DNA from: Pseudomonadota bacterium | Lineage (GTDB): Bacteria; CALINM01 | DNA: 14,970 nucleotides | NCBI GenBank assembly: GCA_026415985.1 | Contig: JAOAGA010000043.1 | Coordinates: 1 to 14,970, forward strand | Direction of reading: 5' to 3' | In this document: positions 6,679 through 13,646 of the stretch, one piece after another | Layout: every line of letters starts with the position of its first letter | How positions within the stretch are numbered: position 1 is the stretch's first letter | Notes under the pieces: generated by a model | What the model saw: only the letters and a program-made list of their open reading frames with translations | The model's database searches: none | Told to the model about the DNA's origin: nothing | Program-made: the position numbers and the translations under genes

Positions 6679-7523
6679 AGACACTCCTTTTTTACATAAA
6701 TTCTTTCTTTGGGAAAAACCGGAAAGAAAAGATTTCTTAACCCTCCCCAAAGGCTTTCGGACTTTCCTAAAATAAGATAACTGCCGTTAAGACAAATTGA
6801 ATATACTTTTTTCAGCAGTGCTTCCTGCGTCTTTATATCAATGTAAATTAACATATTTCTGCATAAAACTATATCCCAATATTTTTTTAAATCCTTCCTG
6901 AAGACATCCTCCTGAGTTAATATGACCATTTTCTTTATTTCTTCCTTTATTTCATATCTCTTATTATCAATTTTAACAAAATATTTCTTCAATAAAAAAT
7001 CGGGAGTAAAAATTAATCTCTGTTCATCAAAAATACCAATTCTGCCGAAGGTAATAGAATCGCTATCAAAATCTATTCCAAGAATATAAGGTTTAAAAGT
7101 TTTAATCTCTTCAGGAAAGTATTCCTTCAAAATAATTGCAAGAGAGTAGGGCTCTTCACCGCTGGCACAACCAATACTTAAAATTTTAATATATTTTTCA
7201 CCCTTTTGCTCCTTCTTTTTAAAGATATCTGGTAAGACCTTTTCTTTTATGGTTGAAAAGGTATCCCAGTTTCTAAAAAAATAACTAACATTAATGGTAA
7301 GTATTTTTTCAAAAATCTTATACTCTTCGGCAGATTTTTTAAGATACCTGTAATAATCCTCTATATTGTGATAATTTAAAGCTATTGCCCTTAAATAAAG
7401 ACGCCTTTTTATATAGGCCTTTTTGAAAGGCGAAAGTAGAATATTTTTCTCATTGTAAAAACTAACTATCTTTTCATACCATTCGTCATCAATGAAACTT
7501 TCCACAGAAGATTCACTGATCAT
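6675..7523 (-). CDS. cheR: CheR, chemoreceptor glutamate methyltransferase
   Basis: A 282-residue SAM-dependent methyltransferase. The small N-terminal helical domain (about 15-80) ends in [15 protein letters not shown] (78-92), matching the CheR signature NVTsFFRdp..F. The SAM-binding motif is [15 protein letters not shown] (116-130), followed by LGIDFDSD (148-155), CRNMLIYID (221-229) and LGKSESL (252-258). It methylates receptor glutamates using S-adenosylmethionine. The receptor encoded directly downstream (4-base overlap) is the obvious substrate. The ATG at 7523 overlaps the end of rsfS by 11 bases and has AGAGGT six to seven bases upstream. No cheB methylesterase gene is adjacent; its usual place in such a cluster is taken by cheC and cheD. 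Confidence 0.94.
   Translation of the reverse strand: MISESSVESFIDDEWYEKIVSFYNEKNILLSPFKKAYIKRRLYLRAIALNYHNIEDYYRYLKKSAEEYKIFEKILTINVSYFFRNWDTFSTIKEKVLPDIFKKKEQKGEKYIKILSIGCASGEEPYSLAIILKEYFPEEIKTFKPYILGIDFDSDSITFGRIGIFDEQRLIFTPDFLLKKYFVKIDNKRYEIKEEIKKMVILTQEDVFRKDLKKYWDIVLCRNMLIYIDIKTQEALLKKVYSICLNGSYLILGKSESLWGGLRNLFFPVFPKERIYVKKECL
6679..6690 (-). promoter_or_regulatory. Ribosome-binding site fixing the chemoreceptor start
   Basis: The minus strand reads AAAGGAGT then GTCT and ATG (6678-6676). It is one of the strongest Shine-Dalgarno sequences in the window, and it decides for the short start over the longer open frame that extends to 6750 inside cheR. Confidence 0.8.
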
Positions 7524-7923
7524 TCTTTGCTACCTCTTGGATATGATAACAGGGAGAGCCATACCATAATCCTTCAAGGTCATAAATTTCCCTTGTTTCT
7601 TCAGTAAATATATGAATTATTATGTTTCCGATATCGACAAGAACCCAATCTCCCTTGCCATAACCTTCAATGGCGTGAGATAACCCTGAGGTTTTTGCTG
7701 ATTTTTCAAGCTCCTCTGCTATTGATTGACAATGTTTAGTTGAGCTTCCGGAACAGATTATTATAAAGTCAGCAATATCACTTGATTTCGAGATATCTAT
7801 CCCGACAACATTAAAACCTTTTTTTTCCCATATCTGGTTTATTATCTTTGAATAGGGTTTTACCGCTCTTTTTTTAAGAAATTTCTCTATAGAGATTATT
7901 CGCTTTGATGTAGCTCGCAACAT
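7513..7923 (-). CDS. rsfS: RsfS, ribosomal silencing factor (DUF143/Iojap family)
   Basis: 136 residues. The conserved core has DISKSSDIADFIIICSGSS (43-61), EGYGKGDWVLVDIGNIIIHIF (86-106) and REIYDLEGLWYG (111-122). RsfS binds ribosomal protein L14 and blocks joining of the 30S and 50S subunits in starvation or stationary phase. The family core starts near residue 24, so the protein has a basic N-terminal extension of about 20 residues encoded inside the end of nadD; the two genes overlap by 50 bases in different frames. The assigned ATG (7923) sits directly against a GGGAGGG ribosome-binding site. TTG at 7920, the next codon, is better spaced and may be the true start. No other ATG, GTG or TTG lies before the core. 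Its 3' end overlaps cheR. Confidence 0.92.
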   Translation of the reverse strand: MLRATSKRIISIEKFLKKRAVKPYSKIINQIWEKKGFNVVGIDISKSSDIADFIIICSGSSTKHCQSIAEELEKSAKTSGLSHAIEGYGKGDWVLVDIGNIIIHIFTEETREIYDLEGLWYGSPCYHIQEVAKNDQ

Positions 7924-8509
7924 CCCTCCCTACACACGATGATATACTTAAATCCTTTCTTATTAACTCTCTTATCTCGCTTCCTGAGATATTAAGGCTT
8001 TTAACATAAATATTGTGTATCTCTCTGTCTTTATAAAGATAAAAACCCGCTGAAACTTCGTCTATCTCAAGTTTAAGATAATTTTTTAAAATTCTTTTGG
8101 TCTTATCCTGAACGCCGTATCTGTTGAAAATGACAAAGTTTACCGATGAAAAAAGGCTTTTCCAGTCCTTCCATGTATTTATCTCAATAAAGGCATCAAA
8201 GCCTACCAAAAAGTAAAACTTATACTCTTTTCCATACTTTTTGTTGATAAAATTAATCGTATCGATTGTATAACGAAACTTATTTTTAATCTCAATATCA
8301 CAAGGTAAAAAGTATGGAAAATCTTTTAAAGCCAGCTTAATCATATTCATTCTGTGATAATCGGGAACGACAACCTTTTTGTGAGGTGGCTGGCTTGCAC
8401 AAAGAAACCAGATTTCATCTAAATCCATGTTAGACTTAACATCACAGGCCACTCTGATATGCCCGTTATGTATTGGATTAAAAGTTCCGCCGAAAATCCC
8501 GATTTTCAT
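7874..8509 (-). CDS. nadD: NadD, nicotinate-mononucleotide adenylyltransferase
   Basis: 211 residues, the normal length. The nucleotidyltransferase signature GIFGGTFNPIHNGHI spans residues 4-18 (HxGH-type His14/His17). It is followed by ASQPPHK (38-44), VGFDAF (102-107) and ISGSEIRELIRKDLSI (174-189, the family ISxTxIR motif). The end, VASYIKANNLY, is the usual NadD C-terminus. It joins nicotinate mononucleotide to ATP's AMP, making NaAD in the cytoplasm. The ATG at 8509 follows the proA stop after two bases; only weak purine-rich sequence (GAGAGTAGAG) precedes it. The 50-base overlap with rsfS is real, not a frameshift, because both proteins keep their expected conserved ends. proA-nadD-rsfS is a common bacterial order. 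Confidence 0.95.
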   Translation of the reverse strand: MKIGIFGGTFNPIHNGHIRVACDVKSNMDLDEIWFLCASQPPHKKVVVPDYHRMNMIKLALKDFPYFLPCDIEIKNKFRYTIDTINFINKKYGKEYKFYFLVGFDAFIEINTWKDWKSLFSSVNFVIFNRYGVQDKTKRILKNYLKLEIDEVSAGFYLYKDREIHNIYVKSLNISGSEIRELIRKDLSISSCVGRDVASYIKANNLYREIS

Positions 8510-8511
8510 CT

Positions 8512-9768
8512 CTACTCTCTTATCTGTCCGTTTCCATAAATTATAAATTTCGTAGTAGTAAGTTCGTTAAGCCCCATAGGACCAAAAGCATGGAGCTTCG
8601 TTGTACTAATTCCTATCTCGGCCCCTAAACCTAACTGATAACCATCAGAAAATCTTGTTGATGCATTGACAAGCACCGTAGAGGAGTTTACTTCCTTCAG
8701 AAATCTTTGGCCATTTTTATAATCATTGGTGATTATAGACTCTGTGTGCAAAGAACCATATTTGTTAATATGGGCAATTGCTTCGTCAATATCCTTAACC
8801 ACTTTTACCGCTAAAATTAGATCCAAAAACTCATAACCATAATCCTTCTCTTCGGCCTTTTTTGCATATTTCAATATCTGTAGAGTTTCTTTGCATCCTC
8901 TTATTTCTACACCGGCAGATTTTAGACTTTTTCCGATTAGGGGAAGAAATTTTTTTGCAATATCTCTGTGGACAAGCAGGGTTTCCATGGCATTGCATAC
9001 TCCCGGTCTTTGCACCTTGGCGTTAAAACAAATTTTTTCTGCCATCTCGATATCTGCATCAGCATCTACAAAAATATGGCATACACCTTTATAATGCTTA
9101 ATTACAGGAATCTTAGAGTTCTCAACGACAAATCTTATTAAACCTTCACCACCCCGTGGTATAATCACATCTATATATTCTTCCAGTTTTAGCATTTCAA
9201 GCATAGCGGACCTGTCTTTTACCGGAATTAACTGAATAGCATCCTCAGGCAGACCAGCTTCTTTTAAAGCCTTAGAAAGATATTTTGCGATAATAAGATT
9301 TGTATTAATAGCTTCTTTACCACCTCGCAAAATAACAGCATTACCCGATTTAATACATAAAGAGGCTGAATCAGAGGTAACATTTGGCCTCGCCTCATAA
9401 ATTATTCCTATGACCCCAAGAGGTATCCTCATTTTGCCGACGAGTAATCCATTAGGTCTTTTCCACATACCCGTTACCTCTCCCACAGGATCTTTAAGAG
9501 ACATAACCTCTTCTACGGCAAGAGCCATCTCCTCAATCCTTTTTTCATTGAGGGTTAATCTATCTATCATTGCCTTTGATAATCCAACCGCTGACTTGAC
9601 ATCCCTCTCGTTGGCCTTTAGGATTTCTTTTTTGTTCTCTCTTAATAGTTTAGCCATCAAAAAGAGGGCATAATCCTTTTTCTTAGTGTCTGCATTAGCA
9701 AGCTCTATTGAAGCAATTTTTGCCTTCCTGGCTATATCTGAAATCGTATTAGACTTACTGTTTTTCAT
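8512..9768 (-). CDS. proA: ProA, glutamate-5-semialdehyde dehydrogenase (gamma-glutamyl phosphate reductase)
   Basis: 418 residues, full family length. It reduces gamma-glutamyl phosphate with NADPH to glutamate-5-semialdehyde, the second step of proline synthesis. Visible landmarks are [17 protein letters not shown] (115-131), [13 protein letters not shown] (141-153), IPRGGEGLI (203-211), the catalytic Cys258 in [12 protein letters not shown], and the conserved end [21 protein letters not shown]. The ATG at 9768 has an excellent TAGGAGG ribosome-binding site five bases upstream. It is the second enzyme of a proB-proA pair, but about 64 bases separate the two genes. That space holds a small open frame coupled at both ends. 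Nothing looks damaged. Confidence 0.97.
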   Translation of the reverse strand: MKNSKSNTISDIARKAKIASIELANADTKKKDYALFLMAKLLRENKKEILKANERDVKSAVGLSKAMIDRLTLNEKRIEEMALAVEEVMSLKDPVGEVTGMWKRPNGLLVGKMRIPLGVIGIIYEARPNVTSDSASLCIKSGNAVILRGGKEAINTNLIIAKYLSKALKEAGLPEDAIQLIPVKDRSAMLEMLKLEEYIDVIIPRGGEGLIRFVVENSKIPVIKHYKGVCHIFVDADADIEMAEKICFNAKVQRPGVCNAMETLLVHRDIAKKFLPLIGKSLKSAGVEIRGCKETLQILKYAKKAEEKDYGYEFLDLILAVKVVKDIDEAIAHINKYGSLHTESIITNDYKNGQRFLKEVNSSTVLVNASTRFSDGYQLGLGAEIGISTTKLHAFGPMGLNELTTTKFIIYGNGQIRE

Positions 9769-9836
9769 CAGAACCTCCTAAAAACATTTTCACTAACTCT
9801 GTTAACTTTATTAAGGATTTTTTCAATCACTGTCAC
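9768..9836 (-). CDS. Possible small ORF (22 aa) bridging proB and proA
   Basis: A GTG at 9836-9834 overlaps the proB stop (GTGA). Its frame stays open for 22 codons and stops at 9770-9768, sharing one base with the proA ATG (TGATG). The peptide is [13 protein letters not shown] then VSENVFRRF: basic and amphipathic, with no match I recognise. Only a weak GGGA lies upstream of the GTG. The proA ribosome-binding site (TAGGAGG) lies inside its last codons, so translating ribosomes could deliver coupling to proA. A frame this short can be open by chance, and whether it is translated is unknown. Confidence 0.25.
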   Translation of the reverse strand: MTVIEKILNKVNRVSENVFRRF

Positions 9837-10978
9837 CTGTTTCCCATTACTTCGCTCAAAACAACCATATTATTTCTATGTATTATTTCATCATCATATC
9901 TGTAACCCAAAATTTTTTCAATATCAGAACTCCTTTTTCCCTTGATTTTCTCAACCTCTATCAGGCTATAGTTGGTTAACCCCCTTGCTATGGCAGATCC
10001 ATCTTTGGCGAGTATTTCAACCACATCTCCTGTCCTGAAACTACCGGTAACCTTATAAACTCCTGAGGGCAAAAGACTTTTTCCTCGCTTAACAATAGCA
10101 TCCCGCGCACCATCATCAACATATATCTTTCCCTTTGGTTTTATGTTAAAGGCGAGAAAATATTTTTTATGGGAGATCTTTACCGTTTTAGGTAAAAACA
10201 AGGTGCCGATATTTAAACCTTTAACTATATCAATAATTACTCTTTCTCTCTTTCCCTTTGCAAGCACAACCGGTATTCCTACTAAATTGGCCTTCCTTGC
10301 AGCCTGTAGCTTAGTAAATATCCCACCTGTCCCAACCTTACTCCCTGATTTTGAAGATGCCTTTTTTAAATATTTTTCGGGAGAGGCAACAACCTCTATA
10401 ACTTTGGCATCATTAAAATTTGTCGGATCTTTATCGTAAAAGCCATCCACATCGCTTAAAATAATCAATAAATCTGCTTCTGTCAAAGAGGCAACCTCAG
10501 CTGAGAGATTATCATTATCACCTAATTTTATCTCACTCGTTGCTATAGTGTCATTTTCATTAACAACAGGGATTATCTTTTTCTCAAGAAGTGTTTCGAG
10601 GGTATTTTTTGCGTTCAGATACCTCTTTCTGTCAGATATATCATCGGAAGTCAGCAATATCTGAGCTACATAAAGCCCCTTATCCAAAAAAATCTCACTA
10701 TATTTGTGAATTAAATATCCCTGTCCGCAGGCAGCAAGTGCCTGTTTTTCGGTTAATCTCTTAGGTTTCTCCTTAATTTTTAAAACCATCATGCCCGATG
10801 CAACCGCACCGGAGCTTACAATGATAAACTCCAACCCCTTTTTCTGCATCAGCTCTTTTATCTGATTAGCAAGTTCTCTCAGAAACTTATCGTCTATTAC
10901 ATTTTTCTCATCGGTAATAATGGAACTACCTATCTTAATAACAACTCTTTTTATCTTCTTTAAAAGTTCCTTTCTCAT
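9833..10978 (-). CDS. proB: ProB, glutamate 5-kinase with C-terminal PUA domain
   Basis: 381 residues from the preferred ATG at 10978. The amino-acid kinase domain (about 8-262) has VVIKIGSSIIT, IIVSSGAVASGM, VNENDTIAT, LGDNDNLSA, LSDVDGFYDKDP and the GSKVGTGGIFTKLQAA loop. A PUA domain follows (about 275-365), as in the E. coli-type long form. It phosphorylates glutamate to gamma-glutamyl phosphate, and in the family it is the feedback-inhibited step of proline synthesis. ATGs occur at 10984 and 10978. The AAAGGA sequence touches the first but sits well placed (about 6 bases) for the second, so the second is chosen. The longer form would add only two residues. The gene follows obgE after 7-13 bases and its stop overlaps the GTG of a small ORF before proA. 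Confidence 0.95.
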   Translation of the reverse strand: MRKELLKKIKRVVIKIGSSIITDEKNVIDDKFLRELANQIKELMQKKGLEFIIVSSGAVASGMMVLKIKEKPKRLTEKQALAACGQGYLIHKYSEIFLDKGLYVAQILLTSDDISDRKRYLNAKNTLETLLEKKIIPVVNENDTIATSEIKLGDNDNLSAEVASLTEADLLIILSDVDGFYDKDPTNFNDAKVIEVVASPEKYLKKASSKSGSKVGTGGIFTKLQAARKANLVGIPVVLAKGKRERVIIDIVKGLNIGTLFLPKTVKISHKKYFLAFNIKPKGKIYVDDGARDAIVKRGKSLLPSGVYKVTGSFRTGDVVEILAKDGSAIARGLTNYSLIEVEKIKGKRSSDIEKILGYRYDDEIIHRNNMVVLSEVMGNR

Positions 10979-10991
10979 AATCATCCTTTCA

Positions 10992-11999
<1,008 letters not shown>

Positions 12000-12254
12000 T
12001 TAGTTTGGATATACACTCACCTTCTTTTTGTCTTTACCATAGCTTTCAAACTTAACGGTTCCCTCTGTTAAAGCAAAAAGTGTGTGATCTTTTCCCATCC
12101 CCACATTCTTGCCGGGAAAGACTTTTGTGCCTCTCTGTCTTACTATAATAGACCCTGCCTTAACAATCTGACCATCAAATCTCTTAACACCTAAGCGTTT
12201 ACCTGCGCTGTCTCTGCCGTTTCTACTACTTCCTACGCCTTTTTTATGAGCCAT
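12000..12254 (-). CDS. rpmA: Large ribosomal subunit protein bL27
   Basis: 84 residues, the normal length. It begins [16 protein letters not shown], the typical L27 N-terminus that reaches the peptidyl-transferase centre. There is no Firmicutes-type cleaved N-terminal extension, and correspondingly no Prp protease gene lies between L21 and L27. The segments [20 protein letters not shown] and [17 protein letters not shown] are standard. The ATG has an ideal GGAGG ribosome-binding site five to six bases upstream. It sits 66 bp after rplU; that gap shows nothing beyond this site. Confidence 0.98.
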   Translation of the reverse strand: MAHKKGVGSSRNGRDSAGKRLGVKRFDGQIVKAGSIIVRQRGTKVFPGKNVGMGKDHTLFALTEGTVKFESYGKDKKKVSVYPN

Positions 12255-12320
12255 ATATTACCTCCAAATCTCATAATTAAATGTTTATTGAAAAAATTCC
12301 TGACCCCTCAAGCCCCTCAT

Positions 12321-12635
12321 TTATGCCTTTATCTCTTCGATCATAACCTCTGTAAAGGGCTGTCTGTGTCCGTAGAGCTTGCTAAAATCTTTTCTTCTTT
12401 TTTTCTTAAAAACAAGTATCTTCTTGCCTTTTCCCTGCTTCAGGATCTTTCCTGATACAACCGCACCTTCAACTACAGGTCTGCCGATCTCAATGGTATC
12501 GTCATCTTTTTTGACTAACAGAACTTCGCTGAAACTTATTGCATCACCCTTTTCCCCTGAAAGCCTCTCAACTTTTATCACCTCACCGGGAAAAACCTTG
12601 TATTGCTTTCCCCCTGTTTTGATAATGGCATACAT
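12321..12635 (-). CDS. rplU: Large ribosomal subunit protein bL21
   Basis: 104 residues, full length. It begins MYAIIKTGGKQYKV and carries the diagnostic C-terminal YGHRQPFTEVMIEEI. The basic stretch VFKKKRRKDFSKLYGHRQ is the rRNA-contact region of the family. bL21 is an early-assembling 50S protein contacting 23S rRNA. The ATG at 12635 has AGGAGGA six to seven bases upstream. It is the first gene of the long leftward run, about 25 bases downstream of the predicted start of transcription from the consensus-like promoter at 12667-12695. Confidence 0.98.
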   Translation of the reverse strand: MYAIIKTGGKQYKVFPGEVIKVERLSGEKGDAISFSEVLLVKKDDDTIEIGRPVVEGAVVSGKILKQGKGKKILVFKKKRRKDFSKLYGHRQPFTEVMIEEIKA

Positions 12636-12666
12636 ATAACTTCCTCCTAAAAAATTTAAGAATATG

Positions 12667-12695
12667 ATTTTACGAAAAAATTAACAACAGGTCAA
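12667..12695 (-). promoter_or_regulatory. Sigma70-type promoter of the rplU run
   Basis: On the minus strand TTGACC (12695-12690) is followed after exactly 17 bases by TAAAAT (12672-12667). Transcription should begin near 12660, giving a leader of about 25 bases that holds the rplU ribosome-binding site. A- and T-tracts just upstream (12696-12720) resemble an UP element, as expected for a ribosomal-protein promoter. It is the best promoter match I found in the window. Confidence 0.75.
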
Positions 12696-12783
12696 TAATT
12701 TTTAGCGGAAAATTTTTTTATATATTTAATAACCTTCCTAAATAAAGATAAGATCATTCTTTCATTTGAGTTTCAGACAACTT

Positions 12784-12815
12784 AATTTTGTAAACAATCA
12801 TAAAATTACAAAATT
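12784..12815. repeat. Perfect 10-bp inverted repeat (possible operator) upstream of the rhodanese-fold gene
   Basis: AATTTTGTAA (12784-12793) and its exact complement TTACAAAATT (12806-12815) are separated by 12 bases. The arm centres are 22 bp apart, about two helical turns, as for a dimeric regulator. The repeat ends about 25 bp before the extended -10 of the rightward pair, so a bound protein would reach the -35 region. A run of T follows, but no rightward gene precedes it, so a terminator is less likely. Confidence 0.5.
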
Positions 12816-12839
12816 TTTTTATTTGTCTTTAACATATTT

Positions 12840-12848
12840 TGGTATGAT
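12840..12848 (+). promoter_or_regulatory. Extended -10 element for the rightward pair
   Basis: TGGTATGAT (12840-12848) matches TGn plus a near-consensus -10. The -35 region is poor. The expected start of transcription, about 12855-12861, lies at or just before the ATG at 12861, and no Shine-Dalgarno precedes that ATG. The first message may therefore be leaderless or nearly so. Prediction from motif only. Confidence 0.4.
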
Positions 12849-12860
12849 AAACTTTTAGTA

Positions 12861-13646
12861 ATGAAAAGATCTTTTTATACATTAATAATCCTTTTTTGTC
12901 TTATCTCTAACCTAAACTCGCTCGTAACGGAACCATCAAAATCCCTTATAAAAGACCAAGCAATTATATTTGATATGAGATCTCTGGAAGAGTTCAGAAA
13001 GGAGCGTCCGAAAGATTCTGTCCACTTGGACTATGAGTTTTTTATTCCTAAGCTAACTAAAAAGGATTTTTCTGATTTTATCGCCTTTTTAAGGATAATA
13101 GGAGTAACAGAACAAACAAAAATTTTTTTTCTTATAAACAATATTGATGATCTGATAAAATCATCGGCAATCGGTTTTTTTCTGAACTATCTCGGTATAA
13201 AAGATACCTTTTTTGTGGAAGGCGGGTTTGAAGGATGGAAAAGAGCCGGCTTGCCAACCCAAAGCGTAGGCAGGAAGTTTCTGCCTTCCAACTTTAAATC
13301 AAATATTGATGAAAAAAGCTTTTTTATAAATCCGGACAAAAATTTTATAAGAAATAAGAACATTTCAGTCTTTCAGTGCGATAACTTCGAAGATTACAGG
13401 ATTAAAGGGTCTAATATTTTAGATATTGAGATTTTTTTTGCCGATGGCGGGTTAAAAGATAAAGATGATATAAAATTAATTATGAGTGCCTCTCTTAAAA
13501 ATCATAAAACTATATTATTATACCCTGAAGACTCACCAAAAACTTATGCCATTGCCTTTTTACTAATAAAATATTTAGAATATGATAATGTTAAAATACT
13601 TAAAGGAGATAAAATTTTATGGTCAAAACTAAAAATATTGGAATAA
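12861..13646 (+). CDS. Exported tandem rhodanese-fold protein lacking both catalytic cysteines
   Basis: 261 residues. The N-terminus (MKRSFYTLIILFCLISNLNS) looks like a signal peptide or membrane anchor, so the protein probably acts outside the cytoplasm. The first rhodanese-like domain shows AIIFDMRSLEEF (34-45), DSVHLDY (52-58) and VEGGFEGWKRAGLPT (119-133), the last a good rhodanese-family ending. A second, more degenerate domain shows VFQCDNFEDYR (170-180) and a final KILKGDKILW (245-254). The loops that should hold the sulfur-carrying Cys read LINNIDDLIK (91-100) and YPEDSPKTY (221-229). The only cysteines are Cys13 in the signal segment and Cys173, which sits at the aspartate position of domain two. 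It is therefore unlikely to be a sulfurtransferase; a binding or structural role is inferred. No ribosome-binding site is seen before the ATG. The 3' end overlaps the next gene by 28 bases. Confidence 0.8.
   Translation: MKRSFYTLIILFCLISNLNSLVTEPSKSLIKDQAIIFDMRSLEEFRKERPKDSVHLDYEFFIPKLTKKDFSDFIAFLRIIGVTEQTKIFFLINNIDDLIKSSAIGFFLNYLGIKDTFFVEGGFEGWKRAGLPTQSVGRKFLPSNFKSNIDEKSFFINPDKNFIRNKNISVFQCDNFEDYRIKGSNILDIEIFFADGGLKDKDDIKLIMSASLKNHKTILLYPEDSPKTYAIAFLLIKYLEYDNVKILKGDKILWSKLKILE

Noticed and set aside
6679-6750. Longer start for the chemoreceptor (24 extra residues)
   Set aside because: The extra part lies entirely within the end of cheR and adds no recognisable sequence, while the ATG at 6678 has a strong ribosome-binding site and a 4-base overlap with cheR.
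12285-12320. 11-codon ORF (MRGLRGQEFFQ) directly after the rplU stop
   Set aside because: Very short, without its own ribosome-binding site or any family resemblance; likely chance.
12246-12639. Rightward open frames across rplU and the rpmA-rplU gap
   Set aside because: They are antisense to the unmistakable bL21 gene and have no family features.
12784-12820. Terminator reading of the inverted repeat followed by T residues
   Set aside because: The stem has only one G-C pair in ten, a 12-base loop and no rightward gene before it; an operator is more plausible.
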